In this document: one piece after another, positions 17,183 through 25,818 of the stretch
Position numbering within the stretch: the first letter of the stretch is position 1
Layout: each line of letters begins with the position of its first letter
Assembly (NCBI RefSeq): GCF_003688855.1
Contig: NZ_REFW01000001.1
Span: forward strand, 1,364,001-1,428,000
Reading direction: 5' to 3'
Origin: Tessaracoccus antarcticus
Lineage (GTDB): Bacteria; Actinomycetota; Actinomycetes; Propionibacteriales; Propionibacteriaceae
DNA length: 64,000 bases
Notes under the pieces: model-generated
What the model saw: only the letters and a program-made list of their open reading frames with translations
Told to the model about the DNA's origin: nothing
Databases searched by the model: none
Position numbers and translations under genes: made by a program

Positions 17183-17406
17183 GCACCAACACTAGGCCAG
17201 CGGCGTGTGGTGGCTGGTGGGCGCGGTGTGCGCCGCACTGAGGAAAAGGACACGACTCCATGGACAACGCTCGCCTGCTCCTGAGGGGGCAGAAGCTGCT
17301 CAACCTGGTGGCTCTCGCGGACCTGTCCTGATGCACAGCCGCGCCGCGCTGTCGCTGGTCACGAGACCGTGACCCAATCGTGACCCGCGGAAGCGACCGA
17401 TCCCCG
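17183..17406. other. Intergenic region upstream of the TRAP operon promoter
   Basis: Divergent gap between the dehydrogenase and dctP. An ATG at 17261 opens a 23-codon frame preceded by a purine-rich stretch, with no recognisable product. The rest shows no gene. The promoter and palindrome that follow are listed separately; between them and dctP lies an untranslated leader of about 140 bp with no clear structured RNA seen. Confidence 0.5.
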
Positions 17407-17435
17407 TTGACATGTGGGCGACCATTCCGTAGAGT
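17407..17435 (+). promoter_or_regulatory. Sigma70-like promoter of the uronate/TRAP operon
   Basis: A perfect -35 TTGACA at 17407-17412 and a -10-like TAGAGT at 17430-17435 are separated by the ideal 17 bp. Transcription would start near 17442, about 150 bp before the dctP start. Sequence match is good; use in vivo is inferred. Confidence 0.65.
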
Positions 17436-17450
17436 TCCGTCTACCGGAAC
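17434..17450. promoter_or_regulatory. Palindromic operator overlapping the -10 element
   Basis: The perfect inverted repeat GTTCCG-tctac-CGGAAC overlaps the last bases of the -10 element and the expected transcription start. This is a classic position for a repressor. The IclR-family protein encoded within the locus (21426-22247) is the natural candidate, since IclR-type regulators bind short palindromes of this kind. A second, imperfect repeat (TTCCGTAGA with TCTACCGGAA) covers the same site. Confidence 0.55.
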
Positions 17451-17591
17451 GCAGTTTCATAACTGCACACGCTGACGTGGATGTCGGCAGCCGGTACCCA
17501 GCGAGGTGGGACCTTCGAGCAATGACAGCACGGTCCCCCCTGCCGTACCCATCCAGGCGCTCACACGGATGAGCCAAACGAGGAGTTCCAC

Positions 17592-18647
17592 ATGAGGCGA
17601 AACAAGGCTGTTTCGATCACCGCCCTGATCGGGATGTCGATGCTCGCGCTGAGTGCGTGCAGCGCCGGCACCACCCCGACCCCCGGTGAGACCACCACCA
17701 GCACCGGAGGCGGCGAGACCGCCGCATCGGGTGACACCCTGGTCATGAAGGTGGCGTTCAACCAACCCGAGACCCACCCGCAGTACATCGTCATGGATGA
17801 ACTCGGTGACAAGCTCAAGGAAGCCACCGACGGGCGCTACGACGTCGAGGTCTACCCCAACGAGACGCTCGGCGCCCAGCGCGAGACCATCGAACTCGTC
17901 CAGGCCGGCACCCTCGAGATGGCCTACGTGGCCGGACCGCTGCTCGAGAACTTCAACCCCGACTTCGTGGTCTTCAACCTCCCCTTCGCGTTCGACTCAC
18001 CCGAGCAGCAGAGCAAGGTGACCAACGATCCCGAGATTGTCGGCGACCTGTACTCCTCCCTGGAGGACCAGGGCATCAAGGTCATCTCGGCCTTCCACGG
18101 CGGCGTGCGCTCGGTCTACAACTCGGTCAAGCCCATCAACACCCCCGCTGACCTCAAGGGGATGAAGATCCGCGTCATCGAGTCCGACACCAACATCGAG
18201 ATGATGTCCCTCATGGGGGGCACCGGCACGCCGATGGGCCAGGGAGAGGTCTACACGGCCATCCAGTCGGGCATCCTCGAGGGTGCGGAGAACAACGAGC
18301 TCATCTACTCGAACCTCAAGCATGCCGAAGTGGCGAAGTACTACAGCTACACGCGCCACCTGATGTTCCCTGACTACCTGATCATCAACCCGACCGTGTA
18401 CAACGCCATGTCCGAAGAGGACCAGGGCGTCTTCAGCGACCTCCTCGCCGAGGCCCGTGTCCACGAGGCCGAGCTGTGGAAGGAACAGGTGGGCGACGCC
18501 GTCACCGCAGCCGAGGCTGCCGGGGCCACGTTCAACGAGGTTGACTCCGAGGCATTCGCCGCGGCCATCAAGCCCCTCACCGAGAAGAAGCTGACGACCG
18601 ACGTCACCAAGAAGATCTACGACCAGGTCCGCGCAGCGGGCAAGTGA
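17592..18647 (+). CDS. dctP: TRAP transporter substrate-binding lipoprotein DctP
   Basis: 351 residues. The N-terminus is a lipoprotein signal with lipobox LSAC (cysteine about residue 23), followed by a Thr/Gly/Ser linker and a DctP-type binding domain: LGAQRETIELVQAGTLEMAY, VRSVYNSVKPINTPADLKGM and KIRVIES, whose arginine in this family holds the ligand carboxylate. It captures a sugar acid outside the membrane and delivers it to DctQM. Given the downstream kdu/kdg genes, the ligand is probably an unsaturated or keto-uronate; this is inference. Confidence 0.93.
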   Translation: MRRNKAVSITALIGMSMLALSACSAGTTPTPGETTTSTGGGETAASGDTLVMKVAFNQPETHPQYIVMDELGDKLKEATDGRYDVEVYPNETLGAQRETIELVQAGTLEMAYVAGPLLENFNPDFVVFNLPFAFDSPEQQSKVTNDPEIVGDLYSSLEDQGIKVISAFHGGVRSVYNSVKPINTPADLKGMKIRVIESDTNIEMMSLMGGTGTPMGQGEVYTAIQSGILEGAENNELIYSNLKHAEVAKYYSYTRHLMFPDYLIINPTVYNAMSEEDQGVFSDLLAEARVHEAELWKEQVGDAVTAAEAAGATFNEVDSEAFAAAIKPLTEKKLTTDVTKKIYDQVRAAGK

Positions 18648-18675
18648 TCGTCGCGACCCGGAGAGGCTCGAAACC

Positions 18676-19179
18676 ATGACCACGTTCAAGAAAGCGCTCG
18701 ACGTCGTCCTGACGTGGGCATGTGTGGTGCTGTTCGCAGCACTGGTCCTCGATGTCAGCTGGCAGGTTTTCGCCCGCCAGGTCCTCAACCAGCCGAGCGG
18801 CTGGTCCGAGGAGCTGGCCAAGTACCTGTTCATCTGGCTGGGCCTCTTCGGGTCGGCGCTCGTCTTCGGCGAGCGCGGCCACATCGCCGTTGACTTCGCC
18901 GTCAAGAAGCTTCCGAGGACGGGGCAGATCATCCTCGCCGTCGTCGTCCAGTTGGCCATCCTGGCGTTCACGGCGCTCGTCCTGCTCTGGGGCGGGTTCC
19001 GGGTGGTCACGCTGGCCTGGAACCAGAACCTCACGGGCCTGCCGGTCAACGTCGGGCCCCTGTACCTGGCGCTGCCGATCGCGGGCGTCCTCATTGCCTT
19101 CTACACCATCTACCACCTGGTACGGATCCTCACGGGCGCTGAAAACCCGATCGAGGACGCCGAACTCGAAATCCTGTGA
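18676..19179 (+). CDS. dctQ: TRAP transporter small permease DctQ
   Basis: 167-residue membrane protein with four predicted transmembrane helices and the DctQ pattern RQVLNQPSGWSEELAKYLFI, followed by WLGLFGSALVFGERGHIAVD. It bridges the binding protein and the large permease in Na+-coupled uptake of organic or sugar acids. Position between dctP and dctM is the standard order. Confidence 0.92.
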   Translation: MTTFKKALDVVLTWACVVLFAALVLDVSWQVFARQVLNQPSGWSEELAKYLFIWLGLFGSALVFGERGHIAVDFAVKKLPRTGQIILAVVVQLAILAFTALVLLWGGFRVVTLAWNQNLTGLPVNVGPLYLALPIAGVLIAFYTIYHLVRILTGAENPIEDAELEIL

Positions 19180-19193
19180 AGGAGGACTGACCC

Positions 19194-20504
19194 ATGGATC
19201 CAGCACTTTTTGCCGCACTCATCCTCTTGGCGGGCATCGCCATTTTCCTACTGATCGGTGCACCGATCAGCATCGGCGTCGGCTTGTCGTCGATGTTCGC
19301 CCTGTTCGTCCTCCTCGGCATGGAGAACGGCGTCCTGACGTCTGCCCAACAGGTGTTCCGGGGCATCAACTCCTTCCCATTGCTGGCCATCCCGTTCTTC
19401 GTGCTGGCTGGTGTGATCATGAACAACGGGGGCATTGCGCTGCGGCTCATCAACGCGGCCAAGGTCCTGGTCGGGCGGGCACCGGGCTCCCTGGCCCAGA
19501 CCAACGTCGCCGCCAACGCCATGTTCGGCGCTGTCAGTGGCTCCGGCGTCGCGGCGGCTGCGGCCATCGGATCCACCATGGGTCCGCTGCAGGCCAAGGA
19601 GGGCTACGACCGTGGGTTCTCCGCGGCCACCAACATCGCCTCCGCACCCGCCGGGATGCTCATCCCTCCCAGCAACCTCATGATCGTCTACTCCCTGGTC
19701 TCGAGCGCCTCCATCGCAGCGCTGTTCGTGGCCGGCTACATCCCCGGGATCCTCTGGGCGGCAGCCTGCATGCTGATCGTCTATCTCTACGCCCGCAAAC
19801 GGCCTGAGCTCAAGATCACAGAGAAGGTGGGGTTCTCCCAAGGGCTCCGCACCATCGTCGTGGCGCTGCCGGCGCTGTTCCTCATCGTCGTCGTGATCGG
19901 CGGCATCCTGGGCGGCATCTTCACCGCCACCGAGGCCTCCAACATCGCGGTCGTCTACTCCCTGGTCCTCTCGGCCATCTACAGGTCCATCAAGATCAAG
20001 GACATCCCGCGGATCCTCATGGACGCCACCCGCACCACAGCCGTGGTCATGTTCCTCGTCGGCGTGTCCTCGATCATGGGTTTCGTGATGTCCTTCGCCA
20101 AGATCCCGGCGATGGTCTCCCAGGCGATGTTTGCCATCAGTTCCAACCCGGTGGTGCTGCTGCTGCTCATCGCGCTGGTACTGCTCATCGTCGGACTGTT
20201 CATGGACCCCACGCCGGCGGTCCTGATCTTCACCCCGATCCTGCTGCCCATCGTGACGGCCTTCGGAATCCACCCCGTCCACTTCGGGATCATGATGGTC
20301 TTCGCGTTGTCGGTGGGAACCATCACGCCGCCCGTGGGCCCCATCCTCTTCGTCGGCGCCAAGGTGTCCGGCCTGAGGATCGAGGAGGTCATCAAACACC
20401 TCCTGCCCTTCTTCGGGGCGCTGATCCTGCTGCTGATCATCGTCATTTTCACACCGTCGTTGTCCATGTGGCTGCCCACCCAACTGGGACTCATCAAGTC
20501 CTGA
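19194..20504 (+). CDS. dctM: TRAP transporter large permease DctM
   Basis: 436-residue permease with about twelve transmembrane segments. Family motifs are INSFPLLAIPFFVLAG near the N-terminus, NVAANAMFGAVSGSGVAAAA, the P-P-S-N turn in LIPPSNLMIVY, and GTITPPVGPILFVGAK near the C-terminus. It imports the substrate by sodium symport. A ribosome-binding site (GAAGGAGG) precedes the ATG closely. It completes a DctPQM system. Confidence 0.94.
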   Translation: MDPALFAALILLAGIAIFLLIGAPISIGVGLSSMFALFVLLGMENGVLTSAQQVFRGINSFPLLAIPFFVLAGVIMNNGGIALRLINAAKVLVGRAPGSLAQTNVAANAMFGAVSGSGVAAAAAIGSTMGPLQAKEGYDRGFSAATNIASAPAGMLIPPSNLMIVYSLVSSASIAALFVAGYIPGILWAAACMLIVYLYARKRPELKITEKVGFSQGLRTIVVALPALFLIVVVIGGILGGIFTATEASNIAVVYSLVLSAIYRSIKIKDIPRILMDATRTTAVVMFLVGVSSIMGFVMSFAKIPAMVSQAMFAISSNPVVLLLLIALVLLIVGLFMDPTPAVLIFTPILLPIVTAFGIHPVHFGIMMVFALSVGTITPPVGPILFVGAKVSGLRIEEVIKHLLPFFGALILLLIIVIFTPSLSMWLPTQLGLIKS

Positions 20505-20546
20505 CCGTCGCATCCCCCACCCACACCATCTCTGGAAGGTCCTCAC

Positions 20547-21386
20547 ATGGAACAGCGTTACGCCACGAGCCCCGAACACGTCGCCGGAATGGGGACGGCC
20601 GAACTGAGGGCCCGCTTCCTGGTGGCCGACCTCTTCGCCGACGACCAGGCCAACGCGGTCTACACCCACCACGACCGGGTCGTCCTGGTGGGTGTCCAGC
20701 CGGTCACCTCACGTGTCACCCTGCCGAGTTTCCCCGAGATTCGCAGCGAGACGTTCTTCGAGCACCGTGAGGGCGGGATCATCAACGTCGGCGGGCCCGG
20801 CAGCGTGGTCGTTGACGGCGAGACCTTCGAGATGGGACACGGCTCCTGCCTGTACGTGGGCAGGGGTGCCGAATCGGTGGTCTTTGCCTCCGTGATGGAC
20901 GGCGAGGACTCAGCACCGGCGCGTTTCTACATCGTGTCGGCCCCCGCCCACACAGCCCACCCCACGACGTTCGTCGAGGCAGGGAAGGGCAACATCCGTG
21001 AACTCGGGGACGCGCTGACCTCCAACCGTCGCACGATCAACCAGTACATCCACGAGGGGGGCATCCGCAGCTGCCAGGTGGTCATGGGTGTGACCACGCT
21101 GCACCCGGGGAGCATGTGGAACACGATGCCCGCCCACACGCACGATCGGCGCATGGAGGCGTACCTGTACTTCGACCTCCCCGCCGACGCGAGGATCATC
21201 CACATCATGGGAGAACCCCAGGAGACCCGCCACCTCGTCGTGGCAGACCACCAGGCGGTGATCTCCCCGAGCTGGTCGGTGCACTCCGGCGTCGGCACGG
21301 CGAGCTACAGCTTCGTCTGGGCGATGGCGGGGGAGAACCAGTCCTTCGACGACATGGACGGCTTCGCCATCGCTGACATGCGCTGA
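20547..21386 (+). CDS. kduI: 5-dehydro-4-deoxy-D-glucuronate isomerase KduI
   Basis: 279-residue cupin-fold isomerase that converts 5-keto-4-deoxyuronate (from pectin, alginate-like or glycosaminoglycan unsaturated uronates) to 2,5-diketo-3-deoxygluconate. The metal site is visible as PAHTHDRRMEAYLYFDLP (two histidines and a glutamate) plus the later SWSVHSGVGT histidine. Length and start (MEQRYATSPEHVAGM) fit the family. It follows dctM by 42 bp and begins the catabolic section of the locus. Confidence 0.94.
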   Translation: MEQRYATSPEHVAGMGTAELRARFLVADLFADDQANAVYTHHDRVVLVGVQPVTSRVTLPSFPEIRSETFFEHREGGIINVGGPGSVVVDGETFEMGHGSCLYVGRGAESVVFASVMDGEDSAPARFYIVSAPAHTAHPTTFVEAGKGNIRELGDALTSNRRTINQYIHEGGIRSCQVVMGVTTLHPGSMWNTMPAHTHDRRMEAYLYFDLPADARIIHIMGEPQETRHLVVADHQAVISPSWSVHSGVGTASYSFVWAMAGENQSFDDMDGFAIADMR

Positions 21387-21425
21387 CGCCTGAGAACACC
21401 CGTCCATCGTGATGCGAGGAATGAC

Positions 21426-22247
21426 ATGACCAACGAACCCACCACCCGTTCGCCCGCCCCTCCGGGTGACCGCGACATGCAGGGGGCCCCCTTCCGCGTC
21501 GCGCCCAGCGCGAACGCCAGCGAGAAGACGTTGCTCGTCCTCGAAGCCGCCCTGAACCATGCCCGCTTCACGGACGTGGTGGAGGCCACGGGGCTTGCCA
21601 AGGCCACCACCCACAGGATCCTCGCCACCCTCGTGGAGTCACGATTTGTCGCCGTCGCAGCCGACGGCAGCTACCTCCCGGGCCCGAAGATCCTGTCAAT
21701 GGCGGGCCGCGCCCTGGCCCGGATCGACATCTCGGCCATCGCGCAGCCCTTCGTGGACGCGCTCGTCCAGAAGGTCCACTGCACGGTCCACGTCGGCGTC
21801 GCCAACGGGGAGGAGATCATCTACCTGATCCGCAGCGACTCCGACAAGCCCTACCAGATGCCCTCGCGGGTGGGTCACTCCATCCCGATGCACTCATCGG
21901 GCATCGGGAAGGTGGTCCTGAGCGGCTACACCGATGACGAACTCGAACGCTTCGTGGCGCGAGCCGGTCTGCCGCGGCGAACCGACCACACCATCACGAG
22001 CATCCAGGGGCTCAGGGACGAGCTCGTCACCGTCCGTCGCAAGGGCTACGCCCTGGACAACGAGGAGAACGTGATGGGTGTGGGTTGTGTCGCCGCCCCC
22101 GTGCGGGATCACACCGGAACCATCAAGTACGGCCTGAGCATCTCCACCATCACCGTCGAGCACACGATGGAACAGGTGGAGGCCATGTCCGTCCTGGCCA
22201 TCGCCACGGCGGACAAGATCTCCGCTGCCCTCGGTCATCTCACCTGA
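21426..22247 (+). CDS. IclR-family transcriptional regulator (KdgR-like)
   Basis: 273 residues. A winged helix-turn-helix at about 35-85 (RFTDVVEATGLAKATTHRIL) is followed by an IclR effector domain with GHSIPMHSSGIGKVVLSGY and NVMGVGCVAAPVRDHTG, which bind a small acid. As KdgR in other bacteria represses uronate genes and is relieved by KDG, this is the probable regulator of the operon and of the palindrome at 17434-17450. It is transcribed with the genes it would control, giving autoregulation. Confidence 0.88.
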   Translation: MTNEPTTRSPAPPGDRDMQGAPFRVAPSANASEKTLLVLEAALNHARFTDVVEATGLAKATTHRILATLVESRFVAVAADGSYLPGPKILSMAGRALARIDISAIAQPFVDALVQKVHCTVHVGVANGEEIIYLIRSDSDKPYQMPSRVGHSIPMHSSGIGKVVLSGYTDDELERFVARAGLPRRTDHTITSIQGLRDELVTVRRKGYALDNEENVMGVGCVAAPVRDHTGTIKYGLSISTITVEHTMEQVEAMSVLAIATADKISAALGHLT

Positions 22248-22286
22248 CCGACCCACCACCACTGCCGAGGAAAGAGACCCCCAGCC

Positions 22287-23300
22287 ATGAAGATCGTCAT
22301 CACCGAGTGCGACCATGACTCCTTCGAACTCGAGAACGAGGTCGCCCGCGCCGGCGGCGCCACTCTGGTGCTGACACAATCCCGTTCGGCTGCGGAGCTG
22401 GTGGCCAATGCTGCCGGGGCCGAGGGCATCGTCGTCCAGTACGCATCCATCACGGCAGAGATCATGGACGCGTTGCCGAGCCTTCGGGTCATTGGCCGCT
22501 ACGGCGTCGGGGTTGACTCCGTCGACGTTCAGGCCGCCACGAAGCGGGGCATCGCCGTCTGCAACGTGCCGGACTACGGCACCGAATCGGTGTCAGACCA
22601 CGCCATCGGGCTGACGCTCGCCGCGGCCCGGGGCGTCGCGCGACTCGACAGGGGACTGCGCAACGGTTCCTTCGACCTCGTCGCTGTACGGCCCCTGCAC
22701 CAGATCGCGGGCAGGGTGTTCGGGGTAATCGGGATGGGGCTCATCGGGACCGCCACCGCGCGCAAGGCCGCCGGTCTCGGCTACCGGGTCATCGGTCACG
22801 ACGTCGCCGCCGAGCCGGGCACCACCGGACCCGACGGGGTGCCGATGGTGAGCTTTGAGGAGCTGCTGGGGCAGTCCCACGTCGTCTCGCTGCACACGCC
22901 CCTCAACGAGATCACCCGCGGAATGATCGGCGCCGCCGAGTTCGCCACCATGCGCACTGACGCCATCCTCGTCAACACCAGCCGCGGGGCAGTGGTGGAC
23001 TCGGACGCGCTCGTCGATGCACTGGCCACCGGGGCCATCCAGGGCGCGGCCATCGACGTGCACGCATCGGAGCCACTGCAGCCGGGGCATCCGCTCATGG
23101 ACTTCGACTCCGTCGTGCTGACACCCCACCTGGCCTGGTACAGCGAGGAGTCCTACGAGGAACTCAAGCGCCGAACCGTCGCCAACGTGGTGGACGTGTG
23201 CGCGGGACGGACCCCACGCAACATCATCAATCCGCAGGTCCTCGGTGCCCCCGGTCGCAATGCCGACCGCGCCGCCGTGGCCACCCACAAGGGAGCATGA
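22287..23300 (+). CDS. D-isomer specific 2-hydroxyacid dehydrogenase
   Basis: 337 residues of the family that includes phosphoglycerate dehydrogenase and C-terminal-binding-protein-like enzymes. The NAD motif is VFGVIGMGLIGTATA; the substrate/catalytic residues appear in IGRYGVGVDSVD (pre-domain), NTSRGAVVDSDAL (Arg) and VLTPHLAWYSEESYEE (His). It interconverts a 2-keto acid and a D-2-hydroxy acid. In this locus it may reduce or oxidise a uronate-derived keto acid; the specific substrate is unknown. Confidence 0.82.
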   Translation: MKIVITECDHDSFELENEVARAGGATLVLTQSRSAAELVANAAGAEGIVVQYASITAEIMDALPSLRVIGRYGVGVDSVDVQAATKRGIAVCNVPDYGTESVSDHAIGLTLAAARGVARLDRGLRNGSFDLVAVRPLHQIAGRVFGVIGMGLIGTATARKAAGLGYRVIGHDVAAEPGTTGPDGVPMVSFEELLGQSHVVSLHTPLNEITRGMIGAAEFATMRTDAILVNTSRGAVVDSDALVDALATGAIQGAAIDVHASEPLQPGHPLMDFDSVVLTPHLAWYSEESYEELKRRTVANVVDVCAGRTPRNIINPQVLGAPGRNADRAAVATHKGA

Positions 23301-23301
23301 G

Positions 23302-24336
23302 ATGGACACCATGACGGCAGCACTCTGGACCGGCCCCGACGAGGTGGGGATGATCACGGTGGACAGGCCTGAGGTGCCCGAGGGATGGGCGCTCATCAGG
23401 GTTGCCTACAACGGCGTGTGCGGAACCGACCTCTCGATCTTCCACGGCAAGCACCCGCGGGCCAGTGCCCCCCTCATCATGGGTCACGAGATGTCCGGCT
23501 GGGTGGAGGTTGCCTGCCCCGGCAGTCCGCCCGTCGGCTCGCTCGTCACTGTGGAGCCGCTCATCACGTGCGGCCAGTGCAAGGCATGCCGCGACGGTCA
23601 CCAGCACGTGTGCCGCAACCTCGGCCTCTACGGCATCGACGCCCCGGGCGCCATGGCGCAGTACGTCGCACTGCCTCCCCACGTTGTGCACGCGGTCCCG
23701 GACGGCGTTGACCCCCTGACGGCGACGCTGGCGGAGCCACTGGCCGTGGCCGTCCATGCCGTGAACCTGTCCGGCATGGAGCCCGGCGACACGGTCGCCG
23801 TGTACGGGGCGGGCCCCATCGGTGTGTTGACCGCCATGGTCGCCCGACACGAGGGCGCCGGGACCGTCGTCATCACCGAGCCCAGTCCGTGGCGTCGGCA
23901 GGTGGCCGAGGGGCTGGGTTTCAACGTCGTGGCCGACGGGTCGTCGATGGTGGAGACCCTCATGGGGCTCACCGACGGCGAGGGTGCGGACACGACGTTC
24001 GACACCGCCGCCCATCCGAGCGTCGCCGCCGAATTGACGAGGGCAACCAGGGTTCTGGGCAGGATCGTGGTCGTCGGCGTCTACAAGCAGCCGGTGGCCA
24101 TCGACCTGCAGGCCGTGTGCTTCAAGGAGCAGAGCCTCGTGGGGGTGCGCGTCTACACCTCGAAGGACATGGCACGGGCCATCGAGCTCATCGCCAGTGA
24201 CGCACTGGGCCTCGACAGGTTCCCCACCAAGGTGTTCCCCCTCGCCGACGTGGCCCTGGCCATGGCGGCAGCCACATCGGGGCAGGACTGCCTCAAGGTA
24301 CTTCTCACCCCGATGGACGACGAGGTGCAGCCATGA
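23302..24336 (+). CDS. Zinc-dependent medium-chain alcohol (polyol) dehydrogenase
   Basis: 344 residues. The catalytic-zinc region has GVCGTDLSIFHGKH and IMGHEMSGWVE; the structural zinc motif is CGQCKACRDGHQHVC with four cysteines; the NAD domain has GDTVAVYGAGPIGVLTAM. Related enzymes oxidise sugar acids or polyols (L-idonate, L-threonine, galactitol phosphate types). The start ATG 23302 lies 1 bp after the previous stop and the gene ends overlapping kduD by 4 bp, so it belongs to the uronate operon. Its substrate is unassigned. Confidence 0.84.
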   Translation: MDTMTAALWTGPDEVGMITVDRPEVPEGWALIRVAYNGVCGTDLSIFHGKHPRASAPLIMGHEMSGWVEVACPGSPPVGSLVTVEPLITCGQCKACRDGHQHVCRNLGLYGIDAPGAMAQYVALPPHVVHAVPDGVDPLTATLAEPLAVAVHAVNLSGMEPGDTVAVYGAGPIGVLTAMVARHEGAGTVVITEPSPWRRQVAEGLGFNVVADGSSMVETLMGLTDGEGADTTFDTAAHPSVAAELTRATRVLGRIVVVGVYKQPVAIDLQAVCFKEQSLVGVRVYTSKDMARAIELIASDALGLDRFPTKVFPLADVALAMAAATSGQDCLKVLLTPMDDEVQP

Positions 24337-25088
24337 GCAACCCCTTCGACCTGACGGGCCGCACGGCCGTGGTCACCGGCGGAGGTCGCGGCCTCGGCCT
24401 CGGCATCTCGATGGCGCTCATCGAGGCAGGCGCCGATGTGGTCGTCCTCGGCCGCAGTGGCGTGCCGGACGAACTGATGGAACGGGCCGGCGAGCTGGGC
24501 CGCAGCGTGTACTTCCACGCCCTTGACCTCGCCGACAGCGATGCCATCGCCGCCACGTCGGCGCAGGTCCTGGCCGAGCACAGGATCGACATACTCGTCA
24601 ACAACGCTGGAACCCAGGATCGCTACCCGGCCGTGGACTTCCCACTCGAGGCCTGGGACGCCGTGATCGGCATCAACCTTCGCGCCGTCTTCCAGCTGTG
24701 CCAGATCTTTGGACGGCCCATGCTGGAACGCGGCGAGGGCAAGGTCGTGAACTTCGGCTCGCTCCTGTCCTTCCAGGGTGGTGTCACGGTGCCCGCCTAC
24801 GCGGCCAGCAAGGGCGCGGTCGCCCAACTGACCAAGGCACTCTGCAACGAGTGGTCCGGCCGGGGCGTCAACGTCAACGCCATCGCACCGGGCTACATGG
24901 CAACCGAGATGAACAGCGCTCTCCTGGCGGATCCGGTGCGCCTCGAACAACTCTCGGTGCGCATCCCCGCGGGCCGGTGGGGGGAACCCCAGGACATCGG
25001 CAACGTCGTGGTCTTCCTCGCATCAGAGGCGGCCGGATACGTCCACGGCCAGGTCCTGGCCGTCGACGGTGGGTGGATGGCCCGCTAG
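24333..25088 (+). CDS. kduD: 2-dehydro-3-deoxy-D-gluconate 5-dehydrogenase KduD
   Basis: 251-residue short-chain dehydrogenase. It has the cofactor loop TGGGRGLGLGIS, NNAG at residues near 90, the SLLSFQGGVTVPAYAASKGA segment carrying the Ser/Tyr/Lys catalytic set, and a C-terminal VDGGWMAR typical of KduD. It reduces 2,5-diketo-3-deoxygluconate to 2-keto-3-deoxygluconate (KDG), using the KduI product. Other gluconate-type SDRs are close relatives, but neighbours make KduD the best call. Confidence 0.88.
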   Translation: MSNPFDLTGRTAVVTGGGRGLGLGISMALIEAGADVVVLGRSGVPDELMERAGELGRSVYFHALDLADSDAIAATSAQVLAEHRIDILVNNAGTQDRYPAVDFPLEAWDAVIGINLRAVFQLCQIFGRPMLERGEGKVVNFGSLLSFQGGVTVPAYAASKGAVAQLTKALCNEWSGRGVNVNAIAPGYMATEMNSALLADPVRLEQLSVRIPAGRWGEPQDIGNVVVFLASEAAGYVHGQVLAVDGGWMAR

Positions 25089-25162
25089 GTCCTCTGCCCC
25101 CGCCGACCCGAACTCCCCCCACAACACACCCACTGCCCCTCACACCCACGGATTGGAATCAC

Positions 25163-25789
25163 ATGGATACCTTGTCAACCCTGAAGGCTGCACGGCTCGT
25201 CCCTGTCGTCGTACTGGATGATGCCAGCGACGCCGACGCGCTGGCCGGCGCACTGGTGGGTGGTGGGCTCCCCATCGCCGAAGTCACATTCCGCACCGCA
25301 GCGGCGGAGGAATCGATCCGGATCATGGCGGCCCGCGGCGACATCCTCGTCGGTGCCGGCACAGTCCTGACGGCCGCCCAGGTGGATCAGGCGGTCGCCG
25401 CCGGGGCCTCCTACGTCGTCTCGCCGGGCCTGAGCAGGGCAGTTGTCGAACGGTGCCACGAGCACGGGGTGCTGGCGTTGCCGGGCGCGGTGACCGCCAC
25501 CGAGATCCAGGCGGCGCTGGAAATGGGTCTCACCACCGTCAAGTTCTTCCCGGCTGGTACCTCCGGTGGCGCCGCCGCCATCGCGGCACTGTCGGCCCCC
25601 TTCGTCGGGGTGTCGTTCGTGCCCACGGGTGGCGTCGGCCCCAAGAACCTGGGCGACTACCTCAGCATCCCGGCTGTGGCGGCGGTTGGCGGCTCCTGGA
25701 TGGTGCCACGGGACCGCGTCAGGGCCGGCGACTTTGCCGGGATCCTGACCCTCACGGCTGAGGCCGTGGCCCTCGCAGCGGGCCTCTGA
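25163..25789 (+). CDS. eda: KHG/KDPG aldolase
   Basis: 208-residue class I aldolase that splits 2-keto-3-deoxy-6-phosphogluconate into pyruvate and glyceraldehyde-3-phosphate. The Schiff-base lysine is in TTVKFFPAGTSGG, and the N-terminal ALAGALVGGGLPIAEVTFRT with conserved Glu, plus GAGTVLTAAQVDQAVAAGA, are typical. Length matches the family. It is followed 29 bp later by kdgK, so the last two steps of the pathway are adjacent. Confidence 0.94.
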   Translation: MDTLSTLKAARLVPVVVLDDASDADALAGALVGGGLPIAEVTFRTAAAEESIRIMAARGDILVGAGTVLTAAQVDQAVAAGASYVVSPGLSRAVVERCHEHGVLALPGAVTATEIQAALEMGLTTVKFFPAGTSGGAAAIAALSAPFVGVSFVPTGGVGPKNLGDYLSIPAVAAVGGSWMVPRDRVRAGDFAGILTLTAEAVALAAGL

Positions 25790-25818
25790 CCACACTCACA
25801 CCTGAGAAAAGGACCACC

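Noticed and set aside
17261-17332. 23-codon open frame starting MDNARLLLRGQ in the gap before dctP
   Set aside because: Too short and without family resemblance; kept only as a remark in the gap entry.
19248-20672. Long minus-strand open frame opposite dctM
   Set aside because: Extremely Asp/His/Gln/Gly-rich, a typical antisense artefact of a hydrophobic gene.
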